From Burkholderiales bacterium (GTDB taxonomy: Bacteria > Pseudomonadota > Gammaproteobacteria > Burkholderiales > Burkholderiaceae_E), in contig JAPLQF010000010.1 of assembly GCA_026399875.1 (NCBI GenBank), positions 1 through 44,751 of the forward strand: a stretch of 44,751 bases of DNA. Reading direction: 5' to 3'. Made by a program: the position numbers and the translations under genes. Below the pieces are notes generated by a model. It made no database searches. It was not told the origin of the DNA and saw only the letters and a program-made list of their open reading frames with translations. This document shows, one piece after another, positions 32,867 to 40,314 of the stretch (position 1 is its first letter; every line of letters starts with the position of its first letter).

Positions 32867-33781
32867 TCAGGCCGCCAGCCTCGCGCTCAGCGCGTTGCCC
32901 GCGCGGGCAGCCGCTTTGCGGCCGATGTGCGAGGAGATCCACTGGCCGATCGCAACCACCTTGGCCAGATCGACCCCGGTCTCGATGCCCAGACCATCGA
33001 GCATGTAGAGGAGGTCTTCGGTGGCGACATTGCCGGTGGCACCCTTGGCAAACGGGCAGCCGCCAAGGCCTGCCACCGAGGCGTGAAAGGTCGAGACACC
33101 GAGCTCGAGGCTGGCATAGACATTAGCCAGCGCCATGCCGTAAGTGTCATGGAAATGGCCCGACAGGCGTGCAACCGGCACCACCGTGAGTGCGGCTTCG
33201 AAGGCAGCCTGCGTCTGACGCGGCGTGCCCACACCGATGGTGTCGGCAATGTCGATCATGTCGCAGCCCAGATCGGCAAAGCGGGCCACGATATCGGCCA
33301 CCGCAGCCGGGGGAACCTCGCCCTGATAGGGGCAACCCATCGCACACGACACGCTCGCTCGCAGCCGCATGCCGTGCTCCTTGGCCGCACGCGCCACCGG
33401 CTCGAAACGCGCCACCGACTCGGCAATCGAGCAGTTGATGTTCCGGTGCGAAAAGGCTTCGGAGGCTGCGCCGAAGATCACCACCTCGTCGGCCCGCGCG
33501 GCCAGCGCGCCCTCGAAGCCCTTGAGATTAGGCGTCAGCACCGAATAGATCACGCCCGGACGTCGTGCGATGCGACCCATCAGCTCGGCGGTATCGGCCA
33601 TCTGCGGCACCCATTTCGGCGAGACAAAAGATCCCGCCTCGACATTCGGAAATCCGGCATCGCTCAGCCGATTGCACAGGTCGATGCGAATGTCGGTCGT
33701 GATCGGTGTCTGCTCGTTTTGCAGACCGTCCCGTGCGCCGACCTCGACCAGGGTCACGCGTTTCGGCAGAGTCATTGTCAT
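32867..33781 (-). CDS. mvaB: Hydroxymethylglutaryl-CoA lyase
   Basis: 304 aa; paired ATGs at 33781 and 33775 are both possible. This DRE-TIM enzyme cleaves HMG-CoA to acetoacetate and acetyl-CoA, the last step of leucine catabolism. Motifs: VEVGARDGLQNEQ (8-20), VEAGSFVSPKWVPQMAD (about 47-63), metal site HFHDTYGMAL and the Cys loop GLGGCPFAKGATGNVATEDL. The length is as usual. It leads the operon containing DUF1289, isomerase-like and MBL genes. MCC alpha and methylglutaconyl-CoA hydratase lie 3-7 kb away, so the leucine pathway is a good fit. Confidence 0.94.
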   Translation of the reverse strand: MTMTLPKRVTLVEVGARDGLQNEQTPITTDIRIDLCNRLSDAGFPNVEAGSFVSPKWVPQMADTAELMGRIARRPGVIYSVLTPNLKGFEGALAARADEVVIFGAASEAFSHRNINCSIAESVARFEPVARAAKEHGMRLRASVSCAMGCPYQGEVPPAAVADIVARFADLGCDMIDIADTIGVGTPRQTQAAFEAALTVVPVARLSGHFHDTYGMALANVYASLELGVSTFHASVAGLGGCPFAKGATGNVATEDLLYMLDGLGIETGVDLAKVVAIGQWISSHIGRKAAARAGNALSARLAA

Positions 33782-33865
33782 GTTGTCTCGCTTTCTCGTC
33801 GGCATGGGCAATGCCCGGATGTCTCACAAATCCTGTGATGACTGGCGCGAGCACTGCGCCAGGCT

Positions 33866-34846
33866 TCAGTAGCCGCGCTGCGAATCGACCTGGCCGCTGC
33901 AACGCTCGCCCCGTCTCAGCGCGCCGATCTTGCCGGCAATCTGCTCGGCCGATGGCCCGATCTGGGTCGGCGCCGACACATGCGGTGTGATCCGGACGGC
34001 CCGATGGTGCCACAAGGGATCACTGGCCGGCAGCGGCTCTTGCCGGAACACATCGAGTGTTGCGCCCGCAAGCCGCCCGGAATCGAGCTCGGCAATCAGA
34101 TCAGCCTCGACCACCAGTGCGCCGCGCGCGACATTGATCAGCCACCCCTGCGGCTGCAGCAGGCGCAGGGCAGCGGCATCGATCAGCTTGTCGGTCTGCG
34201 GCGTGTGCGGTGCGAGCAGGATCAGTACGCGGCTTGCCGCAAGGAAGGCCGGCCATGCGCGATCGCCGTGCATCACCTCGACGCCTTCGATCGACTTGGC
34301 CGATCGGGCAAAGCCGCGCACGGTAAAGCCGGCACGCGCCAGGTGCGCGCCGACCTGCGCGCCAAGCACACCGACGCCGACGATGCCAACCGGTAAATCT
34401 TCGCGGGAGAATGCCGGTAATTCCTGCCAGCACCGGTCGCGCTGCTGCGCCGCGTAAGCGTCATGACGACCGGCGATGCGCAGCAGCTCGTGCAGACAGT
34501 AATCGGCCATCAGCGGGCCCATGCCGGCGTCTTCCAGGCGGATGATCGTCAGCCCTGCCGGCAGACCGGGATGGCGCAGCAGATGGTCGACGCCGGCGCC
34601 GGTCGAGAAAAAGGCCTGCAGTCGGGAGTGGCGCGAGAAGAAATCTGCCGGCGGCTTCCAGCCGATCGCGATGTCGGCTGAGGCCAGTTCGGCGCTTGCC
34701 GGATGACTTCGCGTGCCAGGCAGGCCGGCGGCGCCGTCGGGGCAGCCCGGATCAATCGAGATCTGCAGATCGGGCAGGCGCCGCGACAGCTCGCGCTGCC
34801 AGGCCAGGCCGGCCCCGGGTTCGTTGTGGGTAATGACGATGTGCAT
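33866..34846 (-). CDS. ghrA: Glyoxylate/hydroxypyruvate reductase A (D-2-hydroxyacid dehydrogenase)
   Basis: 326 aa from ATG 34846; an open frame to 35287 overlaps the divergent gene and is ignored. The family order is clear: STGAGVDHLLRHPGLP, LHELLRIAGRHDAY, Rossmann motif VGIVGVGVLGAQVG, catalytic Arg in INVARGALVVEADLI, Glu in DVFRQEPLPASDPLW and His in ITPHVSAPT. It reduces glyoxylate and hydroxypyruvate, probably with NADPH, in the cytosol. The start is 75 bp from the divergent nitronate monooxygenase start. Confidence 0.93.
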   Translation of the reverse strand: MHIVITHNEPGAGLAWQRELSRRLPDLQISIDPGCPDGAAGLPGTRSHPASAELASADIAIGWKPPADFFSRHSRLQAFFSTGAGVDHLLRHPGLPAGLTIIRLEDAGMGPLMADYCLHELLRIAGRHDAYAAQQRDRCWQELPAFSREDLPVGIVGVGVLGAQVGAHLARAGFTVRGFARSAKSIEGVEVMHGDRAWPAFLAASRVLILLAPHTPQTDKLIDAAALRLLQPQGWLINVARGALVVEADLIAELDSGRLAGATLDVFRQEPLPASDPLWHHRAVRITPHVSAPTQIGPSAEQIAGKIGALRRGERCSGQVDSQRGY

Positions 34847-34921
34847 CGCCCGATCATAGGCGATCACCCGTGCCGCACGCGCTAACATCGATGTCTGACC
34901 GACACCAGAGACTCCCTTGCC

Positions 34922-35878
34922 ATGACGACCACCGTGCCCCCGATCGACAACCGTGTCACCCGCCTGATGGGCGTGAAATACCCCATCGTCCAGGCGCCGA
35001 TGGGCTGGATCGCCCGTGCGCAGCTCGCCTCCGCTGTCTCCAATGCCGGTGGCATGGGCATCATCGAAACCGCCTCCGGCGAGCTCGATGCCATCCGTCT
35101 CGAGATCAAGAAGATGCGCGATCTCACCGACAAACCCTTCGGCGTGAACATCGCGCTGATGTATGTCAAGGATCCCGACATCGTGAAGTTCGTGGTCGAT
35201 GAGGGGGTGCGCTTCGTGACCACCTCGGCAGGCGATCCGAGCCGCTATTGCGCCGAGCTCAAGGAGGCGGGCCTCACGGTCTTTCACGTGGTGCCCACGC
35301 TCAAGGCAGCGCTCAAGGCGGTCGAAGCCGGGGTCGACGGCCTGATTGTTGAAGGCGCCGAGGGCGGCGGATTCAAGAATCAGCGCGATGTTGCCTCGAT
35401 GGTGCTGCTGCCGCTGGTCTGCTCCAAGGTGAAGGTCCCGGTGATCGCCGCGGGCGGCTTCACCGACGGCCGCTCGATGGCCGCCGCGTTTGCCATGGGC
35501 GCCGAGGGCATCCAGATGGGCACCCGGATGCTGTCGTCGGCCGAGTCACCGGCGCACATGAACTGGAAGCAGGCGATCGTGGGCGCCAGCGAAACCGACA
35601 CTGTCTTTCTCAATCGTGGCGGCAACGGCCCGGCCCTGCGGGCACTGCGCACCGAGCGCACCACGCGCCTGGAGGCCAAGAACCCCGAGAACATGCGTGC
35701 CGAATTTGCCGGCGTGCTGCAGCTTTATTTTGGCGGCGACATGGAAGCCGCCGTGCCCTTGACCGGCCAGGTGTGCGGCCGCATCGAGAGCGTCGAGTCG
35801 GTGGCCGACATCATCAACGGCACAGTCACCGGCTTTCGTGCGGCGGTCAGTGAGATGGCTGGCCGCTACCTCGGCTGA
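34922..35878 (+). CDS. Nitronate monooxygenase family protein (FMN, TIM barrel)
   Basis: 318 aa. The FMN-binding barrel shows YPIVQAPMGWIARAQLASA (20-38), SNAGGMGIIETAS, GVNIALMY, FVTTSAGDPSRYC, IVEGAEGGGFKN and VPVIAAGGFTDGRSMAAAF with GAEGIQMGTRM. Members oxidise alkyl nitronates or act as 2-nitropropane dioxygenase-like or enoyl-reductase-like flavoproteins; substrate calls are unreliable. No operon partner is evident; it is divergent from ghrA and convergent with the phasin-like gene. Confidence 0.92.
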   Translation: MTTTVPPIDNRVTRLMGVKYPIVQAPMGWIARAQLASAVSNAGGMGIIETASGELDAIRLEIKKMRDLTDKPFGVNIALMYVKDPDIVKFVVDEGVRFVTTSAGDPSRYCAELKEAGLTVFHVVPTLKAALKAVEAGVDGLIVEGAEGGGFKNQRDVASMVLLPLVCSKVKVPVIAAGGFTDGRSMAAAFAMGAEGIQMGTRMLSSAESPAHMNWKQAIVGASETDTVFLNRGGNGPALRALRTERTTRLEAKNPENMRAEFAGVLQLYFGGDMEAAVPLTGQVCGRIESVESVADIINGTVTGFRAAVSEMAGRYLG

Positions 35879-35883
35879 TCGAA

Positions 35884-35922
35884 GCGACCTGCCCGTTGAC
35901 GGCGCTGGCGCGGTCAGGTCGC
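35884..35922 (+). terminator. Hairpin between convergent genes
   Basis: GCGACCTG (35884-35891) pairs perfectly with CAGGTCGC (35915-35922), 5 bp after the nitronate monooxygenase stop. The long GC-rich loop can form an inner stem. No T-run is seen. It could serve both convergent genes. Confidence 0.45.
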
Positions 35923-35944
35923 GCCCGTCGTCAGTCCGACGCGC

Positions 35945-36538
35945 TCAATGAGCGCTACCACGTGCCGAGGCGCGCCCCGAGTGAGCGCCCCCCCGACGCG
36001 CGGCGCCGCCGTTGCCGGCTTCGTGTCCGGCTGCGCCGGCTGCGGCAGCGGCAGACGCCGCGTTGTGTGCCGCGATCTCGCCGAGCTTGCCGACCGCATT
36101 CATGCAGCACGACATGGCCGAGCCGGTAGCGGTGGCGGCATCGACCGCCGCGCGCTCGGCATCGTCATGGGCCACCTGCGACAACGAATGCATCTCCTCT
36201 TGCGAGCCACGCATCTGCGCGGTAACCAGTGAGGTCATCGTGGTGCTGGCATTACGGCCGAGCGACATCATGCCGATCATGTAGCGCCACATCGGCTCGA
36301 CCACGCAGGTGCGCATGGCATCGGCTGACATCCAGTTTCCCATGGCGTTCAGGCCCGGCTTCGACTCGCCGGCCGCGCCTGCCTGCCGGGTCTGATCGAG
36401 CGTGCGACTGACCAGCTGATCGAGCAGTTCGGCGTGCAATGCCAGGCTGCGCTGGCAGGCGGCGACCATGATGTCGCTGGCAGCGGTCGTGGTCAGCGGT
36501 GAGGGGCCCTTGAAGGGCAACTCGAAGGTGTCTTTCAT
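35945..36538 (-). CDS. Ala-rich phasin-like protein
   Basis: 197 aa from ATG 36538, with CAGGAAACC upstream and the ACACGCC-like start context (CACGCC). The sequence is helical and rich in Ala and Met: TTAASDIMVAACQRSLALHA (about 17-36), LLDQLVSRTLDQTRQAG, MSLGRNASTTMTSLVTAQM and a Glu/Ser/Val helix. The C-terminal 35 residues are Ala/Gly/Arg/His-rich low complexity. This resembles phasins, which coat polyhydroxyalkanoate granules, but the match is loose. No signal peptide is present. It lies between the nitronate monooxygenase and MCC alpha genes. Confidence 0.55.
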   Translation of the reverse strand: MKDTFELPFKGPSPLTTTAASDIMVAACQRSLALHAELLDQLVSRTLDQTRQAGAAGESKPGLNAMGNWMSADAMRTCVVEPMWRYMIGMMSLGRNASTTMTSLVTAQMRGSQEEMHSLSQVAHDDAERAAVDAATATGSAMSCCMNAVGKLGEIAAHNAASAAAAAGAAGHEAGNGGAARRGGAHSGRASARGSAH

Positions 36539-36669
36539 GGCGTGGTTTCCTGCGGCAAAGTGACTGACAGCCCGGCAAGATTGCTCGGGTCGATGCCATC
36601 AGGACGCAAGATCGAGGCCTGCGGCTGTGCCGCGCTCAGGCCACGCTCAGGCCATGAGCTTGACCACGA

Positions 36670-38676
36670 TCAGGCTACGAACTCGACCAGCAGTGCGCCT
36701 TCGGCCACCTGATCGCCGATCGCAAACGGCAATCGCTGCACCGTGCCGTCGGCTGGCGCTGCGATGGTGTGTTCCATCTTCATCGCTTCCATCACCAGCA
36801 TCGGCTGACCCTTGCGAACCTTGGTGCCAGCCTCGACCAGCAACGCAATCAACTTGCCTGGCATCGGCGCACTCAGCTGACCTTCCGGCGCGCCGGCATC
36901 ACCGGCATGCGACAGCTGTGGCGCGTAACCGAGCTGCCAGCGCGACGTAGCCATGAAGAGATGCAGGGTCTCGCGGGCCAGCACCGCGGTCACATCGAGG
37001 CGACCGGTACCGAGCAGCCCGGTAATCCGGTCACCGTCGCGCTGCAGACTCGACAGGCAGGTCGATTCGCCCCCGGCATGGACGGTGAAGCCGCCCGGGC
37101 TGGTGTCGATGCCGACCGCCACACTCTGGCCGCGATCAGTCAAGCTCAGGATGCGGGGCTGTCGGGCATGGACCCGAAAGCTGTCGGTGATCGACCAGGG
37201 GTCGGCGGCGTCGGATGCGACCGCCTCGGCGGTGAGGACCGCCGCCGCAGCAGCAGCCAGCACCTCGATCGGGGCAGGCGCTGACGAGGGCGCGAGCGCG
37301 GCGGCTTCGCGTTCGATCAGTGCGGTATCGAGGTCGGCCTCGACAAAGGCGCGACAGCGCATCAGCCGGGCCAGAAAATCGACATTGGTCGAGGGCCCGA
37401 CCGCCTCGAAGTCAGCCAACGCGATCTGCATGCGGCGGATCGCCTGGGCGCGGTCCTCACCCCAGACGATGAGCTTGGCGATCATCGGATCGTAATGCGG
37501 CGTGATCGCATCGCCCTGGCCGATGCCGCTGTCGATGCGCACGGCGGCCGCCTGCCCGTGAGCATCGGTGCCGACCGCGAACTCGACCGCCGCTGGCGTG
37601 CGCAAATGGACCAGCTTGCCGGTCGAGGGCAGAAAGCCGCGATCAGGGTTCTCGGCATAGACCCGGACTTCAATCGCATGGCCGCTCACGGTGAGCGCCT
37701 CCTGCAGGCGGGGCAGCCGCTCGCCTGCTGCCACGCGCAATTGCCACTCGACCAGGTCCAGACCGGTGATCATTTCGGTGACCGGATGCTCGACCTGCAG
37801 CCGGGTGTTCATCTCCATGAAGTAGAAGGCGCCGCTGGCATCCATGATGAATTCGACCGTGCCGGCGCCGACATAGCCGACCGCGCGGGCCGCCGCGACC
37901 GCCGCCTCGCCCATGGCGCGGCGCTGCGCCTGGCTCAGCCCGGGCGCGGGGGCTTCTTCGATGACCTTCTGATGGCGTCGCTGCACCGAGCAGTCGCGCT
38001 CGAAGAGATAGACGGTGTTGCCGTGCGTGTCGGCAAAGACCTGGATTTCAACGTGGCGCGGGCGGGTGGCGTACTTCTCGATCAGCACCGCATCGTTGCC
38101 GAAACTCGCTGCGGCTTCGCGTCGGCACGAGGCGAGCATGGCCGCGAATTCGCCGGCTTCTCGCACGATGCGCATACCCTTGCCGCCACCGCCGGCACTG
38201 GCCTTGATCAGCACCGGAAAGCCGATCCGGTCTGCCTCGCGCGTCAGCAGGGCATCGTCCTGGTCGGCATCGTGATAGCCCGGAATCAGCGGCACGCCGG
38301 CTTGCGACATCAGGCGCTTCGATTCGGCCTTCAGGCCCATGGCGGTGATGGCCGAGGGCGGTGGTCCGATAAAGACCAGACCGGCGTCGTGACAGGCCTG
38401 GGCAAAGGCGGCGTTCTCTGACAAGAAACCATAGCCGGGATGAATCGCCTGGGCGCCGCTGCGCAAGGCCGCCTCGATGATGGCATCACCACGCAGATAG
38501 GAGTCGCGCGCCGGCGGCGGGCCGATCCGGATCGCTTCGTCGCAGGCTCGCACATGGCGGGCGCCGGCGTCGGCATCGGAGTAGACCGCCACCGTGCGAA
38601 CGCCGAGCCGGCGGGCGGTAGCGGCAACGCGGCAGGCAATTTCGCCGCGATTGGCGATCAGGATCTTGTCGAACAT
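36670..38676 (-). CDS. mccA: Methylcrotonyl-CoA carboxylase biotin-containing alpha subunit
   Basis: 668 aa. Biotin carboxylase domain (1-450): KILIANRGEIACRV, HPGYGFLSENAAFA, ATP-grasp loop KASAGGGGKGMRIV, RDCSVQRRHQKVIEEAPAP and MEMNTRLQVEHPVTE. A linker precedes the biotin carboxyl carrier domain with VMEAMKMEH, the biotinylated Lys being about K633. The length matches MCC alpha. The enzyme carboxylates 3-methylcrotonyl-CoA in leucine breakdown. The matching beta subunit is not adjacent; a carboxyltransferase at 43920 is divergent. Geranyl-CoA carboxylase alpha is a less likely alternative. Confidence 0.93.
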   Translation of the reverse strand: MFDKILIANRGEIACRVAATARRLGVRTVAVYSDADAGARHVRACDEAIRIGPPPARDSYLRGDAIIEAALRSGAQAIHPGYGFLSENAAFAQACHDAGLVFIGPPPSAITAMGLKAESKRLMSQAGVPLIPGYHDADQDDALLTREADRIGFPVLIKASAGGGGKGMRIVREAGEFAAMLASCRREAAASFGNDAVLIEKYATRPRHVEIQVFADTHGNTVYLFERDCSVQRRHQKVIEEAPAPGLSQAQRRAMGEAAVAAARAVGYVGAGTVEFIMDASGAFYFMEMNTRLQVEHPVTEMITGLDLVEWQLRVAAGERLPRLQEALTVSGHAIEVRVYAENPDRGFLPSTGKLVHLRTPAAVEFAVGTDAHGQAAAVRIDSGIGQGDAITPHYDPMIAKLIVWGEDRAQAIRRMQIALADFEAVGPSTNVDFLARLMRCRAFVEADLDTALIEREAAALAPSSAPAPIEVLAAAAAAVLTAEAVASDAADPWSITDSFRVHARQPRILSLTDRGQSVAVGIDTSPGGFTVHAGGESTCLSSLQRDGDRITGLLGTGRLDVTAVLARETLHLFMATSRWQLGYAPQLSHAGDAGAPEGQLSAPMPGKLIALLVEAGTKVRKGQPMLVMEAMKMEHTIAAPADGTVQRLPFAIGDQVAEGALLVEFVA

Positions 38677-38854
38677 GGCCCAGAACTCGGTAGCGGTCGT
38701 CGCGTCAGGATAAACCAGTCGACTTGAGCGTCGTCCTCATTGGCGTCATGATTGCCGCCCTTGTCGATGGACTCGCGCTTGCCCTCGGGGCCCGGCCCGG
38801 TAAGCTCTGCGCACCCTGGCCATCCCGTTGGCGGCTTTGCCCGCCCTTTCGCCC

Positions 38855-39265
38855 ATGACTGCCGCCGATACCTCCGCTGCCAATCCGCGCATCACTCAGG
38901 TGGTGCTGTTCACCGACCATGATGGCCTTGCCCGGTTTCGAGAGGAGTCGATCGAGCTCAATCAGGGCACACCCGCCTCGCGGCTGTCGGTGCTCATGGC
39001 CTCGGGTGGTTTTCAGTTGCGCCACAGCCCGGTCGGGTTTCGCAGCGATTTTCACTGCACCACCGCGCCGCAGTGGGTGTTCATCCTGCGGGGCGTGATG
39101 GAGATCGGCCTGCGCGACGGCAGTTTTCGCCGATTCGGCCCGGGTGAGCATTTCTACTCGAACGATCTGGTGCCGGCGGGTGCGAGCTTCGATGCAGCGC
39201 TGCATGGTCATTGCAGCCGGCAGGCCGGCCCCGAGCCGCTCGAGACACTTTTCGTGCGAGGCTGA
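38855..39265 (+). CDS. Cupin-like protein
   Basis: 136 aa from ATG 38855 (27 bases of open frame upstream are ignored). A degenerate cupin barrel is suggested by SVLMASGGFQLRHSPVGF (about 46-63), FHCTTAPQWVFILRGVMEI (about 67-85), RRFGPGEHFYSNDL (about 93-106) and a closing His. The PQWVFILRG-with-GPGEHF pattern is typical of small single-domain cupins seen beside acyl-CoA catabolic genes. The substrate is unknown. It is divergent from mccA and convergent with the methylglutaconyl-CoA hydratase gene. Confidence 0.8.
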   Translation: MTAADTSAANPRITQVVLFTDHDGLARFREESIELNQGTPASRLSVLMASGGFQLRHSPVGFRSDFHCTTAPQWVFILRGVMEIGLRDGSFRRFGPGEHFYSNDLVPAGASFDAALHGHCSRQAGPEPLETLFVRG

Positions 39266-39301
39266 GGCCGCCGCTTTCAGGCCGCAAGCGGTAAGCCTCA
39301 G
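39262..39301. terminator. Two-tier hairpin between convergent genes
   Basis: CTGAGGC (39262-39268) pairs with GCCTCAG (39295-39301), and inside it CCGCTT (39271-39276) pairs with AAGCGG (39286-39291). It begins within the cupin stop and ends 15 bp before the convergent stop at 39317, so it could terminate both genes. No long T-run is present. Confidence 0.55.
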
Positions 39302-39316
39302 ACCGCAGGCCCGGGA

Positions 39317-40108
39317 TCAGTGCTGTTTGATCCAGCCGGCCGGGCGCTTTTCGAGAAACGATGCAATGCCCTCGCGGCCCTCGTCGCTGGCGCGAGCGTC
39401 GGCAATGCGCTGCGAGGTATCAAGGCGCTGCGCGGCATCGATCGGCCGCCCGGTCACATCGCGGATCAGCCGCTTGGTTTCGGCCATCGCCCGCGGCCCG
39501 GCCATCAGCAGCTTGCCGAGCAGGGCATTGACCGCGGCATCGAGTTCATCGGGCGGCACCAGTTCCTGGACCATCCCCAGCCGATAGGCCTCGGCCGCAT
39601 CGAAGACCTCGGCGGTCAGGAAATAGCGGCTTGCCGCGCGCTCGCCCATCGCCCGGATCACATACGGGCTGATCATCGCGGGCAGCAGTCCGATGCGCAC
39701 TTCGGTCAGGCAAAACCGCGCCTCGAAGGAGGCCACCGCGATGTCGCAGGCGGTCATCAGCCCCATGCCGCCGGCATACGCCGGGCCATGCACCCGTGCC
39801 ACCGTGGGCTTGGGCGCCTCGGCAATCGTGCGCAGCAGTTCGGCGAGCTTGAGGGCGTCGGCCTGGTTTTCGGCCGGACCGTAGGTCGACGCGGCCTTCA
39901 TCCAGTTCAGGTCGGCGCCGGCGCAAAACGCGCTGCCGCGTCCGGCCAGCACAATCGCCCTGACATCGGGGTCGTCGGCGGCGCTGCTCACCGCATCGGT
40001 GAGTTCACTGATCAGGGCGACGCTCATTGCGTTGCGGATCTCTGGTCGATTGAGCCAGATCACGGCAACGCCTTGCGACAGCGTGGTCTCGAGGGTGGAA
40101 TAAGTCAT
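39317..40108 (-). CDS. liuC: Methylglutaconyl-CoA hydratase-type enoyl-CoA hydratase
   Basis: 263 aa from ATG 40108; the long open frame to 40321 adds no homology. The crotonase fold contains VIWLNRPEIRNAMS (16-29), RGSAFCAGADLNWMKA, GPAYAGGMGLMTACDIAVA and RFCLTEVRIGLLPAMISPYV. The AGADLNWMK block is the hallmark of LiuC/AUH-like methylglutaconyl-CoA hydratases, which make HMG-CoA in leucine catabolism. HMG-CoA lyase and MCC alpha are on the same strand within about 7 kb but in separate transcripts. It is divergent from the amidohydrolase operon over 206 bp. Confidence 0.9.
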   Translation of the reverse strand: MTYSTLETTLSQGVAVIWLNRPEIRNAMSVALISELTDAVSSAADDPDVRAIVLAGRGSAFCAGADLNWMKAASTYGPAENQADALKLAELLRTIAEAPKPTVARVHGPAYAGGMGLMTACDIAVASFEARFCLTEVRIGLLPAMISPYVIRAMGERAASRYFLTAEVFDAAEAYRLGMVQELVPPDELDAAVNALLGKLLMAGPRAMAETKRLIRDVTGRPIDAAQRLDTSQRIADARASDEGREGIASFLEKRPAGWIKQH

Positions 40109-40314
40109 GGCGGGGTCAGGGCAAAGTTGAGGCGACAAGCGCGCAAGGGGGTCGGGAAACATCGAGCATACCGGGCCGACCGCGGCCGGGTATCGAATTC
40201 TCCTGCCTGCGGATGCCAAGGCATGCCGGCCGGTGTACTCTGGCAAAGCGACTTTCGCGCCAGCTGACAGGGCTGGTTCAGCGACGACAACAATGATTGC
40301 AGAGGAGACTTCCG

